A DNA stretch of 64,000 nt from the NCBI RefSeq assembly GCF_025377685.1, contig NZ_JACEHK010000006.1:124001-188000 (forward strand), in the 5' to 3' direction. The first letter of the stretch is position 1. Each line of letters begins with the position of its first letter. This DNA comes from Anaerobacillus sp. CMMVII (GTDB lineage: Bacteria > Bacillota > Bacilli > Bacillales > Anaerobacillaceae). Under the pieces are notes generated by a model. It searched no databases and was not told where the DNA came from. It saw nothing but the letters and a program-made list of their open reading frames with translations. Positions 11,636-20,798 of the stretch are shown in pieces. A program made the position numbers and the translations under genes.

Positions 11636-13372
11636 TTGAATGGGATTGGTTTAGCTCTTATCGGAATGCTTGTATTCTTCTTTGGGTATCGCTATTATTC
11701 AAAATTTATCGCAGAAAAAATTTATCGACTGGATCCAAATTACGTTACACCTGCTCATCAGTTTAATGATGGAAAAGACTTTGTGCCAACGAATAAGTTT
11801 GTGTTGTGGGGTCACCACTTTACTTCGGTTGCAGGCGCAGCGCCGATTGTAGGACCAGCAATTGCCGTTTACTGGGGCTGGGGACCAGCGTTTTTATGGG
11901 TTATTTTAGGAACAGTTTTTGCAGCTGGTGTCCATGACTTTGGTGCATTGGTGCTATCTGTTCGAAACAAGGGTCAATCAGTAGGCACATTAGCGCACAA
12001 ATTGATTGGCAAACGCGCTAAGCTTCTATTCTTATTCATTATTTTAATCCTTGTGTTAATGGTAAATGCGGTGTTTGCTTGGGTTATTTCAAATCTATTC
12101 ATTAAATTTCCAGCGTCAGTATTACCGGTATTTATTCAAATTCCATTAGCAATTTGGATTGGTCATGCCGTATACAAAAAGAAAGGAAACATGTTACTGC
12201 CTTCGATCGTTGCTTTAGCGGTTATGTACATCACTGCGGTTATTGCTAGCCGTGTGCCAGCATTGCAAATCGATCTTGTAAGCTACTTTGGTGGTGCTGA
12301 GACAACTGTAGCCTTCGGTTTAAATGGAGTAGCAATGTCGTTCTTTGTATGGATCCTCATTTTGATGGCGTACGTGTATGTTGCATCGACATTACCTGTT
12401 TGGAAACTATTACAACCAAGAGATTATATTAACTCACACCAATTGGTTGTTGGATTACTCATTCTGTATTTAGGATTGTTTTTCTCAAATCCTTCATTAA
12501 CAGCTCCAATGACAACAGGTGCTTCAGATGTACCATGGTTCCCACTTCTGTTTATCACGATTGCTTGTGGGGCGATTTCAGGTTTCCACGGCTTAGTATC
12601 TTCGGGGACTTCTTCAAAGCAATTAAATAAAGAGACGGACGCTCGCTTTGTCGGATATTTAGGTGCTGTAGGAGAAGGTTTCCTTGCGTTAATCGCTATT
12701 ATCGCTGTATCTACGTATTTTGCTACGACTGGTGATTTCTTAGCAACATACGAAAGCTTTGCTGCAGCAAGTGCGGGTGGTTTAGGCGCCTTTATTAATG
12801 GTGCAGGGCAATTAGCCACAGGTATACTTATTCCAGCAGATATTGCATCGACAATTGTAGCTGTCATCGTGGTTTCGTTTGCGGCGACAACTCTAGATAC
12901 ATCTGTCCGTTTAATGCGTTATATCATTGCCGAACTTGGAAGCGAATACAAAATTCCGTCGCTTACAAAAACACATGTTGCAACAACGGTTGCGGTAGTT
13001 TCGAGTGCTGCGTTAGTTCTATTACCTGAAGGACCTAATGGGTTTGGTTCTGGTGGATACGTTCTATGGCCACTATTTGGAACGTCAAACCAATTATTGG
13101 CTGGGATAACTCTATTATTAATTACGATCTGGTTAAAACGGCAAGGACGTAACTTCCTACCAACTCTTATACCAATGTTGTTCCTCTTATTTATGACCTT
13201 ATGGGCAATGATCCAACAAGTTGTCTTTGGTTGGTCAGGGTATAATGGTGGTAGTGCAAATATGCTACTATTTATTCTTGGATCAGTTATTTTAGTCTTT
13301 ACTTTCTGGATATTTATCGAAGCAATTGCAGCTTTGAGTAATAAGAATAAGCTAGACAACTTTGATAATTAA
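11636..13372 (+). CDS. cstA: Carbon starvation protein A family peptide/pyruvate transporter
   Basis: The 578-residue protein is an integral membrane protein with about 15 hydrophobic segments and the CstA-family core, including WGHHFTSVAGAAPIVGPA near residue 60 and GFHGLVSSGTSSKQ near residue 320. The family takes up peptides or pyruvate during nutrient shortage. Length is close to Bacillus CstA. The start TTG at 11636 follows AAAGGAG by 9 bases. The gene stands alone between the repeat-bearing spacer and the CC-ending/ArsA pair, and a hairpin follows it. No regulator gene (such as lytST) is adjacent. Confidence 0.92.
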   Translation: MNGIGLALIGMLVFFFGYRYYSKFIAEKIYRLDPNYVTPAHQFNDGKDFVPTNKFVLWGHHFTSVAGAAPIVGPAIAVYWGWGPAFLWVILGTVFAAGVHDFGALVLSVRNKGQSVGTLAHKLIGKRAKLLFLFIILILVLMVNAVFAWVISNLFIKFPASVLPVFIQIPLAIWIGHAVYKKKGNMLLPSIVALAVMYITAVIASRVPALQIDLVSYFGGAETTVAFGLNGVAMSFFVWILILMAYVYVASTLPVWKLLQPRDYINSHQLVVGLLILYLGLFFSNPSLTAPMTTGASDVPWFPLLFITIACGAISGFHGLVSSGTSSKQLNKETDARFVGYLGAVGEGFLALIAIIAVSTYFATTGDFLATYESFAAASAGGLGAFINGAGQLATGILIPADIASTIVAVIVVSFAATTLDTSVRLMRYIIAELGSEYKIPSLTKTHVATTVAVVSSAALVLLPEGPNGFGSGGYVLWPLFGTSNQLLAGITLLLITIWLKRQGRNFLPTLIPMLFLLFMTLWAMIQQVVFGWSGYNGGSANMLLFILGSVILVFTFWIFIEAIAALSNKNKLDNFDN

Positions 13373-13375
13373 TAC

Positions 13376-13405
13376 AAAAGGGGATTGGTTATGCCAATCC
13401 TCTTA
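13376..13405 (+). terminator. Hairpin after cstA
   Basis: AAAAGGGGATTGG pairs with CCAATCCTCTT around a short loop. The T run is poor on the plus strand, so it is a weak terminator. Confidence 0.5.
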
Positions 13406-13475
13406 TTCTAAATCATTGGTTGAAGATTTCCGCGAATTTCGATATACCATACAAAGAATAGAGTGAGGCATACTT

Positions 13476-13736
13476 ATGGAAAAATTATCGTTAAAACGTA
13501 TCTTTGAACTTTATGACGAGATGCTCCGGGTTCCGCACCGTGCTGAAATTTATCGGGAATTACAAGCAGAAGACGATTTGTTTTTGCTTCTTGTTTATTC
13601 GGACATGCTTGGTATCCCTAATCCTGCCTTTTATTACACATTAGAACTTTACCCTTATATTTTAGAAAAATTTCATGACTGGCATTTACGGATGGGGATT
13701 GAAAAATCACCTTTAGATGGAATTCGTTGCTGTTAA
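13476..13736 (+). CDS. Small CC-ending protein (cory-CC-star type)
   Basis: The 86-residue protein ends in Arg-Cys-Cys directly before the stop codon. It begins with a charged helical stretch (LKRIFELYDEMLRVPHRAEI) and has a central segment rich in Leu, Tyr and Phe. This matches the small family called cory-CC-star, which is regularly found next to ArsA-like ATPases; its function is not established. The start ATG lies behind GAGTGAGG. It is followed after 23 bases by the ArsA-family gene on the same strand. The paired terminal cysteines suggest metal binding, a thiol partner or a C-terminal anchor, all inference. Confidence 0.8.
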   Translation: MEKLSLKRIFELYDEMLRVPHRAEIYRELQAEDDLFLLLVYSDMLGIPNPAFYYTLELYPYILEKFHDWHLRMGIEKSPLDGIRCC

Positions 13737-13759
13737 TCTAGTAAAAAGGATGAATGTTT

Positions 13760-14713
13760 ATGAGAGACTTATTTTCAAAAAAAATTATTTTTATTGGTGG
13801 AAAAGGTGGGGTTGGAAAGTCAACGACAGCTGCAGCATTCGCATTACTTTGTGCGAAAAAAGGAGAAAGAACACTGCTTGTTTCTACAGATCCTGCCCAT
13901 AATGTTGGTGATATTTTTCATATGAAGGTTGGTGGGAAAATTAAGAAAGTATCTACCAACTTATTCGCTTACGAAATTGACCCAGAAAAAGAAACGAAAA
14001 AATACATGAATAGCGTGAAAGAAAACTTAAGAGGAATGATTAAAACAAGTTTAATGGACGAGGTTCACCGCCAAATTGATACCGCTGCCGCTACACCAGG
14101 CGCTGACGAAGCGGCAATATTTGATACGATTTCATCGATAATCCTTGAGGAGCAAGACCATTTTGATAAAATTATCTTTGACACCGCCCCGACAGGACAT
14201 ACCATTCGTTTGCTATCTTTGCCAGAACTAATGGGAGTTTGGATTGATGGCATGATTGAACGTCGCAAAAAAATCAATACGAACTATAGCCAACTCTTAA
14301 ACGACGGCGAACCGGTGGAAGACCCGTTGTATGAAACATTACAAAAAAGGCGACAAAAGTTTGCGAATGTTCGTGAAGTATTACTTAATAGTCAATTAAC
14401 AGGCTTTGCTTTTGTACTCATTCCCGAGCGTCTTCCTATTTTAGAAACTGAAAAAGCAATTGAACTTTTAGCTAAATACCATTTACAAGTTGAGACACTA
14501 TTTTTAAACAAAGTACTGCCAGCAACCGCTGATGGTAGTTTTCTAGAAAAGCGAAGAACGATTGAAAAACAATACTTGGCGTTAATCCGAACGAAATTTA
14601 AAGACCAAAACTTAATAAAAATCCCGTTATTTGAAGAAGACATAGCAAATGTAAATGCCTTAGATGTGTTTGCAAGTTGGATTGTTGAATCGTCAGAAAA
14701 AAATATCGTTTGA
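13760..14713 (+). CDS. ArsA/Get3-family ATPase
   Basis: The 317-residue P-loop ATPase carries the deviant Walker A motif FIGGKGGVGKST near its N-terminus, VSTDPAHNVGDIF as switch I region, and FDTAPTGHTIRLLSLPE as the ArsA-type motif. It is a single ATPase half, as in Get3, not the double form of Escherichia coli ArsA. No arsenite-binding cysteines in a recognised pattern were seen, and no arsB, arsR or arsC lies nearby. An arsenic role is therefore unlikely, and a protein-targeting or metal-handling role with the preceding CC-ending protein is more plausible. ATG at 13760 fits the AAAAAGGA site better than ATG at 13754. Confidence 0.88.
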   Translation: MRDLFSKKIIFIGGKGGVGKSTTAAAFALLCAKKGERTLLVSTDPAHNVGDIFHMKVGGKIKKVSTNLFAYEIDPEKETKKYMNSVKENLRGMIKTSLMDEVHRQIDTAAATPGADEAAIFDTISSIILEEQDHFDKIIFDTAPTGHTIRLLSLPELMGVWIDGMIERRKKINTNYSQLLNDGEPVEDPLYETLQKRRQKFANVREVLLNSQLTGFAFVLIPERLPILETEKAIELLAKYHLQVETLFLNKVLPATADGSFLEKRRTIEKQYLALIRTKFKDQNLIKIPLFEEDIANVNALDVFASWIVESSEKNIV

Positions 14714-14718
14714 AATAC

Positions 14719-14757
14719 CGATCATTCCTAGGTGCACCTTAGGGATGATTTTTTTTA
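14719..14757 (+). terminator. Terminator after ArsA-family gene
   Basis: ATCATTCCTA pairs with TAGGGATGAT, followed by a long T run. Confidence 0.85.
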
Positions 14758-14904
14758 TGGTCATGTTGCACCAGCTAAACCCGTTTATCACAAAAGGAAT
14801 ATTTTGTAAATATTTGACTAACGAAATTTTGGAATGATTTAACCTAACTGTAAATAAACTTTAATGCATATTACAAAAAGATTACAAAAATGGGAGGTAT
14901 TTTT

Positions 14905-16605
14905 TTGAAAACAAAGCGTTTATTACTTTTTTCCCTTCTTCTTGCGTTAGTTCTTTTGTTTACAGGTTGCTTCAGTCAAGAAAAGGAAACTACTGACAAA
15001 CCGGAGCCAGGAAACACAACGACAGACCCTAAGGATTCAACTGATGGTAAAAAGGATGATGAGAAAGCAGAAAAGAAAGTTCTAAAGTTGAACAACGTTT
15101 CTAATCCAGGTTCACTTCATCCACAGCTAGCGCAAGGGACGCATGAATCTTGGGTGCTTGAGCATTCCTTTGAGGGTCTTACAAAGAAAACTCCTGAAGG
15201 AAAGATTGTTGCTGGGATGGCTGAAGATTGGGACGTAAGTGAGGATGGCTTAACTTGGACATTTACATTAAAGGATCATGTTAAATGGTCCAATGGCGAA
15301 GCTGTTACAGCAGGTGATTTCGAGTATGCATGGAAATTTGGTCTTGATCCTGCCAATGCTTCTTACTACTCCTATCAGCTATACTATCTAGCTGGAGGAG
15401 AAGAATTTAATACTGCTGAAGATGGCGCGGACATGGACGCCCTTCGTGATGCTGTCGGAGTTAAGGCTTTAGACGAAAAAACTTTAGAAGTAAAGCTTGC
15501 GAAACCAACTCCATATTTCTTGGATTTAACATCATTTTATACGTATTATCCGATTAACCAAGCGAACGCAGAAGCTCATCCAGATTGGGCATTAAACGGA
15601 GATAATTACGTGTCTAACGGGCCGTTTGTCTTAGCTGAGTGGAAGCAAAAAGAAAGTATGAAAATTGTAAAGAATGAAAATTATTATGACAAAGACAGTA
15701 TTAAGCTTGATGAAGTTCAGTTTGTCATGATTGATGATGAGAATACAGCTTGGCAAATGTATCGAACAGGCGAATTAGATCTGGTCTATCCACTGCCACA
15801 AGATGTAACTGGTCAATTAAATGCAAGTAACGACTCTGAATTTAGAATTGGACCTGATTTGGCCGTTTATTATTATAACTTGAATACAACGGTGAAACCT
15901 TTAAACAATGCAAAAGTCCGTCAAGCGTTAGCGATGACCATTGATCGTGAGGCGATTGTTGAACACGTTTCCCAAGGAGGTCAAACTCCTGCATATGGGG
16001 TTGTACCTGCTGGAATACCTGATGTTAGTGGGGATTTTAACGAGAATGGCGGAAAATTATTTGAAGAAAATGCAGAAAAAGCAAAAGCTTTACTAGCAGA
16101 GGGATTAGCAGAAGAAGGACTTACTAGCTTCCCGAACATGGTGCTAACGTATAATACGAGCGAAGGTCACAAAGCTATCGCTGAAGCGATTCAAGAGATG
16201 TGGCGTAAGAATCTTGAAGTAAATATTACTCTTGAGAACGTTGAGTTCCAAGTAAAGCTAGATCGTGAAAAAGCAGGGGATTTCCAAATTTCCCGAGCTG
16301 GTTGGATTGGTGACTATGTTGACCCAATGACCTTTATTGATTTATGGCACTCAAAGTCACCGTTCAATGATGCTAGATTTAACAATTCAGAATACGATAA
16401 GTTAGTTGAACTCGCTCAAAGCACGATGGATCAGTCAGTTCGCATGAAGGCAATGCATGACGCACATGAGATCTTAATGGAAGAAATGCCGGTCATTCCG
16501 ATTTACTTCTATACTAAGCCTTACACACTTAAGCCTTATGTAACTGGAGTGTTTGATCCAATTAATAGCTACCCACAATTTATGTACGCTGATATTACGA
16601 AATAA
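14905..16605 (+). CDS. oppA: Oligopeptide ABC transporter substrate-binding lipoprotein
   Basis: This 566-residue extracytoplasmic binding protein of family SBP_bac_5 captures peptides for the permease encoded downstream. A lipoprotein signal with lipobox LFTGC is followed by a linker rich in Lys, Asp and Thr. Hallmarks such as PGSLHPQLAQGTHE, LTWTFTLKDHVKWSNGE and LNNAKVRQALAMTIDRE are present. TTG at 14905 is the real start because GGGAGG sits between it and the in-frame ATG at 14890. A hairpin right behind the gene probably lowers readthrough, so OppA is made in excess over the other subunits, the usual arrangement. Confidence 0.94.
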   Translation: MKTKRLLLFSLLLALVLLFTGCFSQEKETTDKPEPGNTTTDPKDSTDGKKDDEKAEKKVLKLNNVSNPGSLHPQLAQGTHESWVLEHSFEGLTKKTPEGKIVAGMAEDWDVSEDGLTWTFTLKDHVKWSNGEAVTAGDFEYAWKFGLDPANASYYSYQLYYLAGGEEFNTAEDGADMDALRDAVGVKALDEKTLEVKLAKPTPYFLDLTSFYTYYPINQANAEAHPDWALNGDNYVSNGPFVLAEWKQKESMKIVKNENYYDKDSIKLDEVQFVMIDDENTAWQMYRTGELDLVYPLPQDVTGQLNASNDSEFRIGPDLAVYYYNLNTTVKPLNNAKVRQALAMTIDREAIVEHVSQGGQTPAYGVVPAGIPDVSGDFNENGGKLFEENAEKAKALLAEGLAEEGLTSFPNMVLTYNTSEGHKAIAEAIQEMWRKNLEVNITLENVEFQVKLDREKAGDFQISRAGWIGDYVDPMTFIDLWHSKSPFNDARFNNSEYDKLVELAQSTMDQSVRMKAMHDAHEILMEEMPVIPIYFYTKPYTLKPYVTGVFDPINSYPQFMYADITK

Positions 16606-16615
16606 TTTGGTTTAG

Positions 16616-16656
16616 GGTATGTTCTCAATTTATTGGGAACATACCACATTTTTTCT
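16616..16656 (+). terminator. Partial terminator/attenuator between oppA and oppB
   Basis: GGTATGTTC pairs with GAACATACC (16616-16645), followed by ACATTTTTTC. The position inside the operon suggests partial termination. Confidence 0.75.
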
Positions 16657-16707
16657 TGAAAATTGTAAAGGATTTCATAGTTTACTAACCTTAAGGAGGT
16701 GTGGCGG

Positions 16708-17637
16708 ATGTGGAAGTATATTGGCAAGAGAATGTTATGGTCGTTAGTAACCTTATGGGCGATTATTACGATTACCTTCATTTTGATGCATAGTATTCCC
16801 GGAAATCCATTTTTGCAGGAAAGCAAAATGCCACCATCGGTTTATGAAAATCTACAAAAACATTATAACCTGGATCAACCAAAGATCGTTCAATACGGTC
16901 TATATTTAAAATCGTTATCAAGCTTAGACTTTGGCCCATCGATGAAATCTTCGGCAATGACCGTTAATGATTATATAAAACAAGGTTTCCCTGTTTCCTT
17001 ACACTTAGGCCTTCAAGCTTTAGTAATAGCTGTAACTTTTGGTTTGATATTAGGAGTAATCGCGTCACTACATAGAAATAAGTGGCCTGATTATCTTTCA
17101 ATGGTACTCGCGATTATTGGGATTTCTGTACCAAACTTTATTCTCGCTACGTTTTTAATTAACTTTTTTGCCGTTGAATGGGGACTGCTGCCAGTAGCAT
17201 TATGGAAAGGCTGGTCATATACAATCCTACCTTCCATTGCTCTTGCAATGATGCCCATGGCTTATATTGCGAGATTGATGCGCTCGAGTATGCTTGAGGT
17301 CATGAACCAGGATTACATTGTTACTGCTAGGGCGAAGGGATTGCCTAAATCCGTAGTTATTATCAAGCACGCGATTCGTAATGCAATTTTACCAGTTGCT
17401 ACAGTCTTAGGGATTATCTCAGCAAATCTAGTAACTGGCAGCTTTATTATTGAGAGTATATTTGGGATCCCTGGGATGGGAGAAATGTTTGTAAAAGGTA
17501 TCGGTAATCGAGATTACCCAGTCATTTTAGGTTCCACGATCTTTTATAGCTTTATACTAATCTTTTTAATTTTTATCGTGGATATTGCCTATACATTAAT
17601 AGATCCTAGAATAAAAATTTCAGGGGAGAGTAAATAA
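16708..17637 (+). CDS. oppB: Oligopeptide ABC transporter permease (OppB type)
   Basis: This 309-residue inner permease subunit has six membrane segments. The EAA loop, which contacts the ATPases, includes DYIVTARAKGLPKSVV and AIRNAILPV. The N-terminal IGKRMLWSLVTLW is typical of the B subunit. ATG at 16708 has 9 bases of spacing to AAGGAGG. The GTG at 16699 abuts the site and is unlikely. The stop codon is directly followed by the oppC start. It works as a pair with OppC to form the pore. Confidence 0.94.
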   Translation: MWKYIGKRMLWSLVTLWAIITITFILMHSIPGNPFLQESKMPPSVYENLQKHYNLDQPKIVQYGLYLKSLSSLDFGPSMKSSAMTVNDYIKQGFPVSLHLGLQALVIAVTFGLILGVIASLHRNKWPDYLSMVLAIIGISVPNFILATFLINFFAVEWGLLPVALWKGWSYTILPSIALAMMPMAYIARLMRSSMLEVMNQDYIVTARAKGLPKSVVIIKHAIRNAILPVATVLGIISANLVTGSFIIESIFGIPGMGEMFVKGIGNRDYPVILGSTIFYSFILIFLIFIVDIAYTLIDPRIKISGESK

Positions 17638-18573
17638 ATGGATAAAGGAACAGGTTGGCAATTGCGAGAAGACCACTTTGAACCACTCGAAAAAAATAGT
17701 AGCGAAGCAGAAAAAATTGCGAGACCCAGTGTATCATATTGGTCAGACGCCTGGAGACGTTTAAAAGAAAATAAATTAGCAATGCTAGGTTTAATTATTA
17801 TTATTTTCTTAGCGGTCATGGCGATTATCGGACCCTATTTAAATGAATATACGTATTATGAACAAAATTTCATGGAAAAAAATCAGCGACCGAGTGCCCA
17901 ACATTGGTTCGGGACTGATCAGGCCGGAAGAGATTTATTTACTCGTGCTTGGCATGGGGCAAGAATTTCATTGTTTATTGGGCTTATGGCTGCTTTAATC
18001 GACTTTGTCGTTGGAGTTCTCTATGGTGGTATATCAGCAATACGTGGTGGAAAAACAGACAATGTATTAATGAGGATTGCTGAAGTTTTATACGCAATTC
18101 CCTATTTGTTAATGGTAATCATGATCATGATTGTTTTAGAAAGAGGAATATGGCCGTTAATTATCGCGATGACAATTACCGGATGGATCCCTATGGCCAG
18201 ACTTGTGCGCGGTCAGGTTTTACAACTACGAGAATTCGAGTTTGTTCAGGCAGCTAATGCCATGGGCGCAAGTACCTGGTGGACATTACGAAAGCATATG
18301 ATTCCAAATACGATGGGTCCAATCCTCGTAAATGTAACCTTAACTGTTCCTTCTGCGATTTTTGCAGAAGCAACCTTAAGTTTTCTTGGACTTGGAATAC
18401 CAGCTCCACAGGCTAGCTGGGGGACAATGGCCTCGGATGCTTTAGGTAGTATATTAGTGGGTAATTTTTATCAACTGTTCGTACCAGCGATTTTGATATC
18501 GTTAACAATGTTTGCTTTTAATGTTTTAGGTGACGGGCTTCGAGATGCACTTGACCCACGTCTACGAAACTAG
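17638..18573 (+). CDS. oppC: Oligopeptide ABC transporter permease (OppC type)
   Basis: The 311-residue second permease subunit has a cytoplasmic N-terminal tail of about 45 residues and then six membrane segments. The HWFGTDQAGRDLFTR motif typical of OppC/DppC lies after the first segment. The EAA loop contains FEFVQAANAMGAS and ends with HMIPNTMGPI. It is translationally adjacent to oppB with no spacer, with GGGGAG inside the oppB end as ribosome site. It forms a heterodimer with OppB in the membrane. Confidence 0.94.
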   Translation: MDKGTGWQLREDHFEPLEKNSSEAEKIARPSVSYWSDAWRRLKENKLAMLGLIIIIFLAVMAIIGPYLNEYTYYEQNFMEKNQRPSAQHWFGTDQAGRDLFTRAWHGARISLFIGLMAALIDFVVGVLYGGISAIRGGKTDNVLMRIAEVLYAIPYLLMVIMIMIVLERGIWPLIIAMTITGWIPMARLVRGQVLQLREFEFVQAANAMGASTWWTLRKHMIPNTMGPILVNVTLTVPSAIFAEATLSFLGLGIPAPQASWGTMASDALGSILVGNFYQLFVPAILISLTMFAFNVLGDGLRDALDPRLRN

Positions 18574-18590
18574 GAAAAGGAGGGGAAAAG

Positions 18591-19592
18591 ATGGAGCCAT
18601 TGCTTGAAGTCAAAAACTTAGAAGTTTCCTTTCATACGTATGCAGGTGAAATACAAGCGGTAAGAGGGGTAAGTTTTACAGTAAAGCGAGGGGAAGCTGT
18701 AGCGATTGTTGGGGAGTCAGGATGTGGGAAAAGTGTCACGGCAAAAACAATTATGAAACTACTTCCTGACCCACCTGCTAAAATAAAAAATGGTAGTATT
18801 TTATTTAATGGTGAGGAACTAACGTCAAAAACAGATAGAGAGATGCAACGAATTCGTGGAAACGAAATCGGTATGATTTTCCAAGATCCTATGACCTCCT
18901 TAAACCCGACGACGAAGGTTGGACACCAAATTGCTGAAGGTCTCATACGCCATAAAAAATTATCTAGATCACTAGCGTTTTCACAGGCAATCGAAATGTT
19001 ACATCTAGTCGGCATTCCTAACCCTGAAAAACGAGCCAACCAGTATCCCCATGAATTTTCAGGTGGAATGCGTCAGCGAGCGATGATTGCGATTGCTCTT
19101 GCCTGTCAACCGAAATTATTGATTGCTGATGAACCAACAACAGCATTAGATGTCACAATACAGGCACAAATTCTTGAGTTAATGAAGAGCTTACAAGCAA
19201 AATTGAATACATCGATTATCTTAATCACCCATGACTTAGGGGTTGTTGCTGAAACCTGTGAAAAGGTAGTTGTGATGTACGCCGGCCAGGTAGTGGAAAC
19301 AGGTACGATTGAGGATATATTTTCTTCACCAAAACATCCTTATACTAAAGGATTATTAAAATCAATTCCCCGTCTTGATATGGATCGGAAAAAAGCACTT
19401 GATCCCATTCACGGTTCTCCCCCTGACTTATTAGATCCTCCTCGTGGGTGTGCTTTTTATCCGCGGTGTGAACATGCAATGAAAGTCTGTAATGAATTCC
19501 GGCCCCAACTAGAACAAATTGATGGAAAGCAACAGGCATCGTGCTGGCTATACCACCCAATGGCTAAGTCGATAGCTTCTAAGGGAGAATAG
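18591..19592 (+). CDS. oppD: Oligopeptide ABC transporter ATP-binding protein (OppD type)
   Basis: This 333-residue ATPase subunit has Walker A GESGCGKSVTAK, signature FSGGMRQRAMIAIALA, Walker B LLIADEPTTALDVT and the switch His in ITHDLG. The C-terminal oligopeptide-transporter extension contains PRGCAFYPRCEHAMKVC, whose cysteines form the iron-sulfur-type site seen in this subfamily. The start ATG follows AGGAGGGGAA. It pairs with OppF to power uptake and follows oppC after 17 bases. Confidence 0.94.
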   Translation: MEPLLEVKNLEVSFHTYAGEIQAVRGVSFTVKRGEAVAIVGESGCGKSVTAKTIMKLLPDPPAKIKNGSILFNGEELTSKTDREMQRIRGNEIGMIFQDPMTSLNPTTKVGHQIAEGLIRHKKLSRSLAFSQAIEMLHLVGIPNPEKRANQYPHEFSGGMRQRAMIAIALACQPKLLIADEPTTALDVTIQAQILELMKSLQAKLNTSIILITHDLGVVAETCEKVVVMYAGQVVETGTIEDIFSSPKHPYTKGLLKSIPRLDMDRKKALDPIHGSPPDLLDPPRGCAFYPRCEHAMKVCNEFRPQLEQIDGKQQASCWLYHPMAKSIASKGE

Positions 19593-19604
19593 GGAGGGAA
19601 ATCA

Positions 19605-20555
19605 ATGGTAGAACAACCGCTATTGGAAGTTAAGCAATTAAAAAAATATTTTGATGTAGACGGAAAAAAGTTAAAGGCTGTGAATAATCTATCCCTTTCT
19701 ATTAGGGAAGGGGAAACCGTTGGCTTAGTTGGTGAAAGTGGCTGTGGGAAGTCTACAGCTGGAAAAACAATCATCAGATTGTATAATCCCACTGGTGGAG
19801 AAGTATTTTTTAATGGTGTGGATATCTCACGCCTCTCCCCGAAAGAAATGAAGAAATTGAGACGACAAATGCAAATTGTCTTCCAGGACCCATATGCTTC
19901 TTTAAATCCAAGGATGACCGTCGAAGACATCATTGGCGAACCTTTGGATTTACATAAAGCAGCTACAGGAAAAGAGCGGAAAAAGCGAATTAAAGAATTG
20001 CTTGAGCTTGTTGGGTTAAACGCTGAACATATGAGTCGTTTTGCTCATGAATTTAGTGGTGGACAACGACAAAGAATAGGAATTGCCAGGGCTTTAGCGT
20101 TAAACCCAAAGTTTATCGTCTGTGATGAGCCAATCTCTGCACTTGACGTATCGATCCAGGCTCAGGTTGTAAACCTGCTAAAAGAACTTCAACAAAAACT
20201 AAATCTAACGTATCTGTTTATCGCTCATGATCTTTCAATGGTAAAATATATTTCTGATCGCATTTTAGTCATGTACCTTGGAAATATGGTAGAGCTAACA
20301 GATAGCGAGACACTATATGATGAACCGTTACACCCATATACAAAGGCATTATTATCATCAGTGCCAATACCGGATCCGGGGCTTACTCGAGAAAGAATTA
20401 TCATAGAAGGAGAAGTACCAAGTCCAATAAACCCACCAAGTGGTTGTGTTTTTAGAACACGCTGCCCAGTCGCGATGGATATCTGTGCCCAACACATTCC
20501 TGAATGGAAAGAAGTGAAAAAAGGACATTTTACCGCTTGTCATTTATTTGAGTAG
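19605..20555 (+). CDS. oppF: Oligopeptide ABC transporter ATP-binding protein (OppF type)
   Basis: The 316-residue second ATPase subunit has Walker A GESGCGKSTAGK, signature FSGGQRQRIGIARALA, Walker B FIVCDEPISALDVS and IAHDLS. The C-terminal extension contains SGCVFRTRCPVAMDIC. The start ATG follows GGAGGG. It is the last gene of the oppABCDF operon. No clear hairpin terminator follows. The gene order A-B-C-D-F with the binding protein first fits oligopeptide or dipeptide importers; exact peptide preference cannot be told. Confidence 0.94.
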   Translation: MVEQPLLEVKQLKKYFDVDGKKLKAVNNLSLSIREGETVGLVGESGCGKSTAGKTIIRLYNPTGGEVFFNGVDISRLSPKEMKKLRRQMQIVFQDPYASLNPRMTVEDIIGEPLDLHKAATGKERKKRIKELLELVGLNAEHMSRFAHEFSGGQRQRIGIARALALNPKFIVCDEPISALDVSIQAQVVNLLKELQQKLNLTYLFIAHDLSMVKYISDRILVMYLGNMVELTDSETLYDEPLHPYTKALLSSVPIPDPGLTRERIIIEGEVPSPINPPSGCVFRTRCPVAMDICAQHIPEWKEVKKGHFTACHLFE

Positions 20556-20603
20556 GTGGTTTAAGGTGTGCTTAACGGTTGATTAGTCTTATTTACCTCT
20601 TTT

Positions 20604-20655
20604 AGAACAAACGTTCTACAGGTGTCGACATGAACATTTGGTACAATAGTAAAAT
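20604..20655 (+). promoter_or_regulatory. SOS (LexA/DinR) box with extended -10 promoter
   Basis: AGAACAAACGTTCT at 20604-20617 matches the Bacillus SOS-box core GAACRNRYGTTC. It sits just upstream of TGGTACAAT (20639-20647), which has the TG-n-TATAAT layout of an extended -10 element. The arrangement would place LexA at about -38 to -51 of a transcript reading into 20656-20930. Confidence 0.5.
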
Positions 20656-20687
20656 GGTAATGACTTTTAAATGGGAGTATGATTTAG

Positions 20688-20798
20688 CTGACTTTTCCAT
20701 TAAAATACAACGGATCAATTGAGACAGTGGATACGAGCTTTTGGGATACACTTCCGTTCCAAAATACTAGAAGAAGCGGTGAAGAAGACGAGGAATAA
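20688..20798 (+). CDS. Candidate 36-residue SOS-controlled peptide (CTG start)
   Basis: A short frame follows the SOS-box promoter. GGGAG at 20673-20677 precedes a CTG at 20688 by 10 bases, and the frame runs to TAA at 20796. The product begins LTFPLKYNGS and ends in the acidic tail SGEEDEE. No ATG, GTG or TTG start exists in frame, and TAG lies just upstream, so translation depends on a rare CTG start. I do not recognise it. It may be the remnant of a longer gene. The rest of the 508-base gap up to 21064 holds only short broken frames. Confidence 0.3.
   Translation: MTFPLKYNGSIETVDTSFWDTLPFQNTRRSGEEDEE

Noticed and set aside
13754-14713. Arsenite efflux ATPase (ArsA proper)
   Set aside because: The protein has one ATPase half, lacks a recognisable arsenite-binding cysteine set, and has no ars genes beside it.
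20630-20722. Thirty-codon ATG frame just behind the SOS box
   Set aside because: Its ATG lies upstream of the predicted transcription start, and it has no ribosome site.
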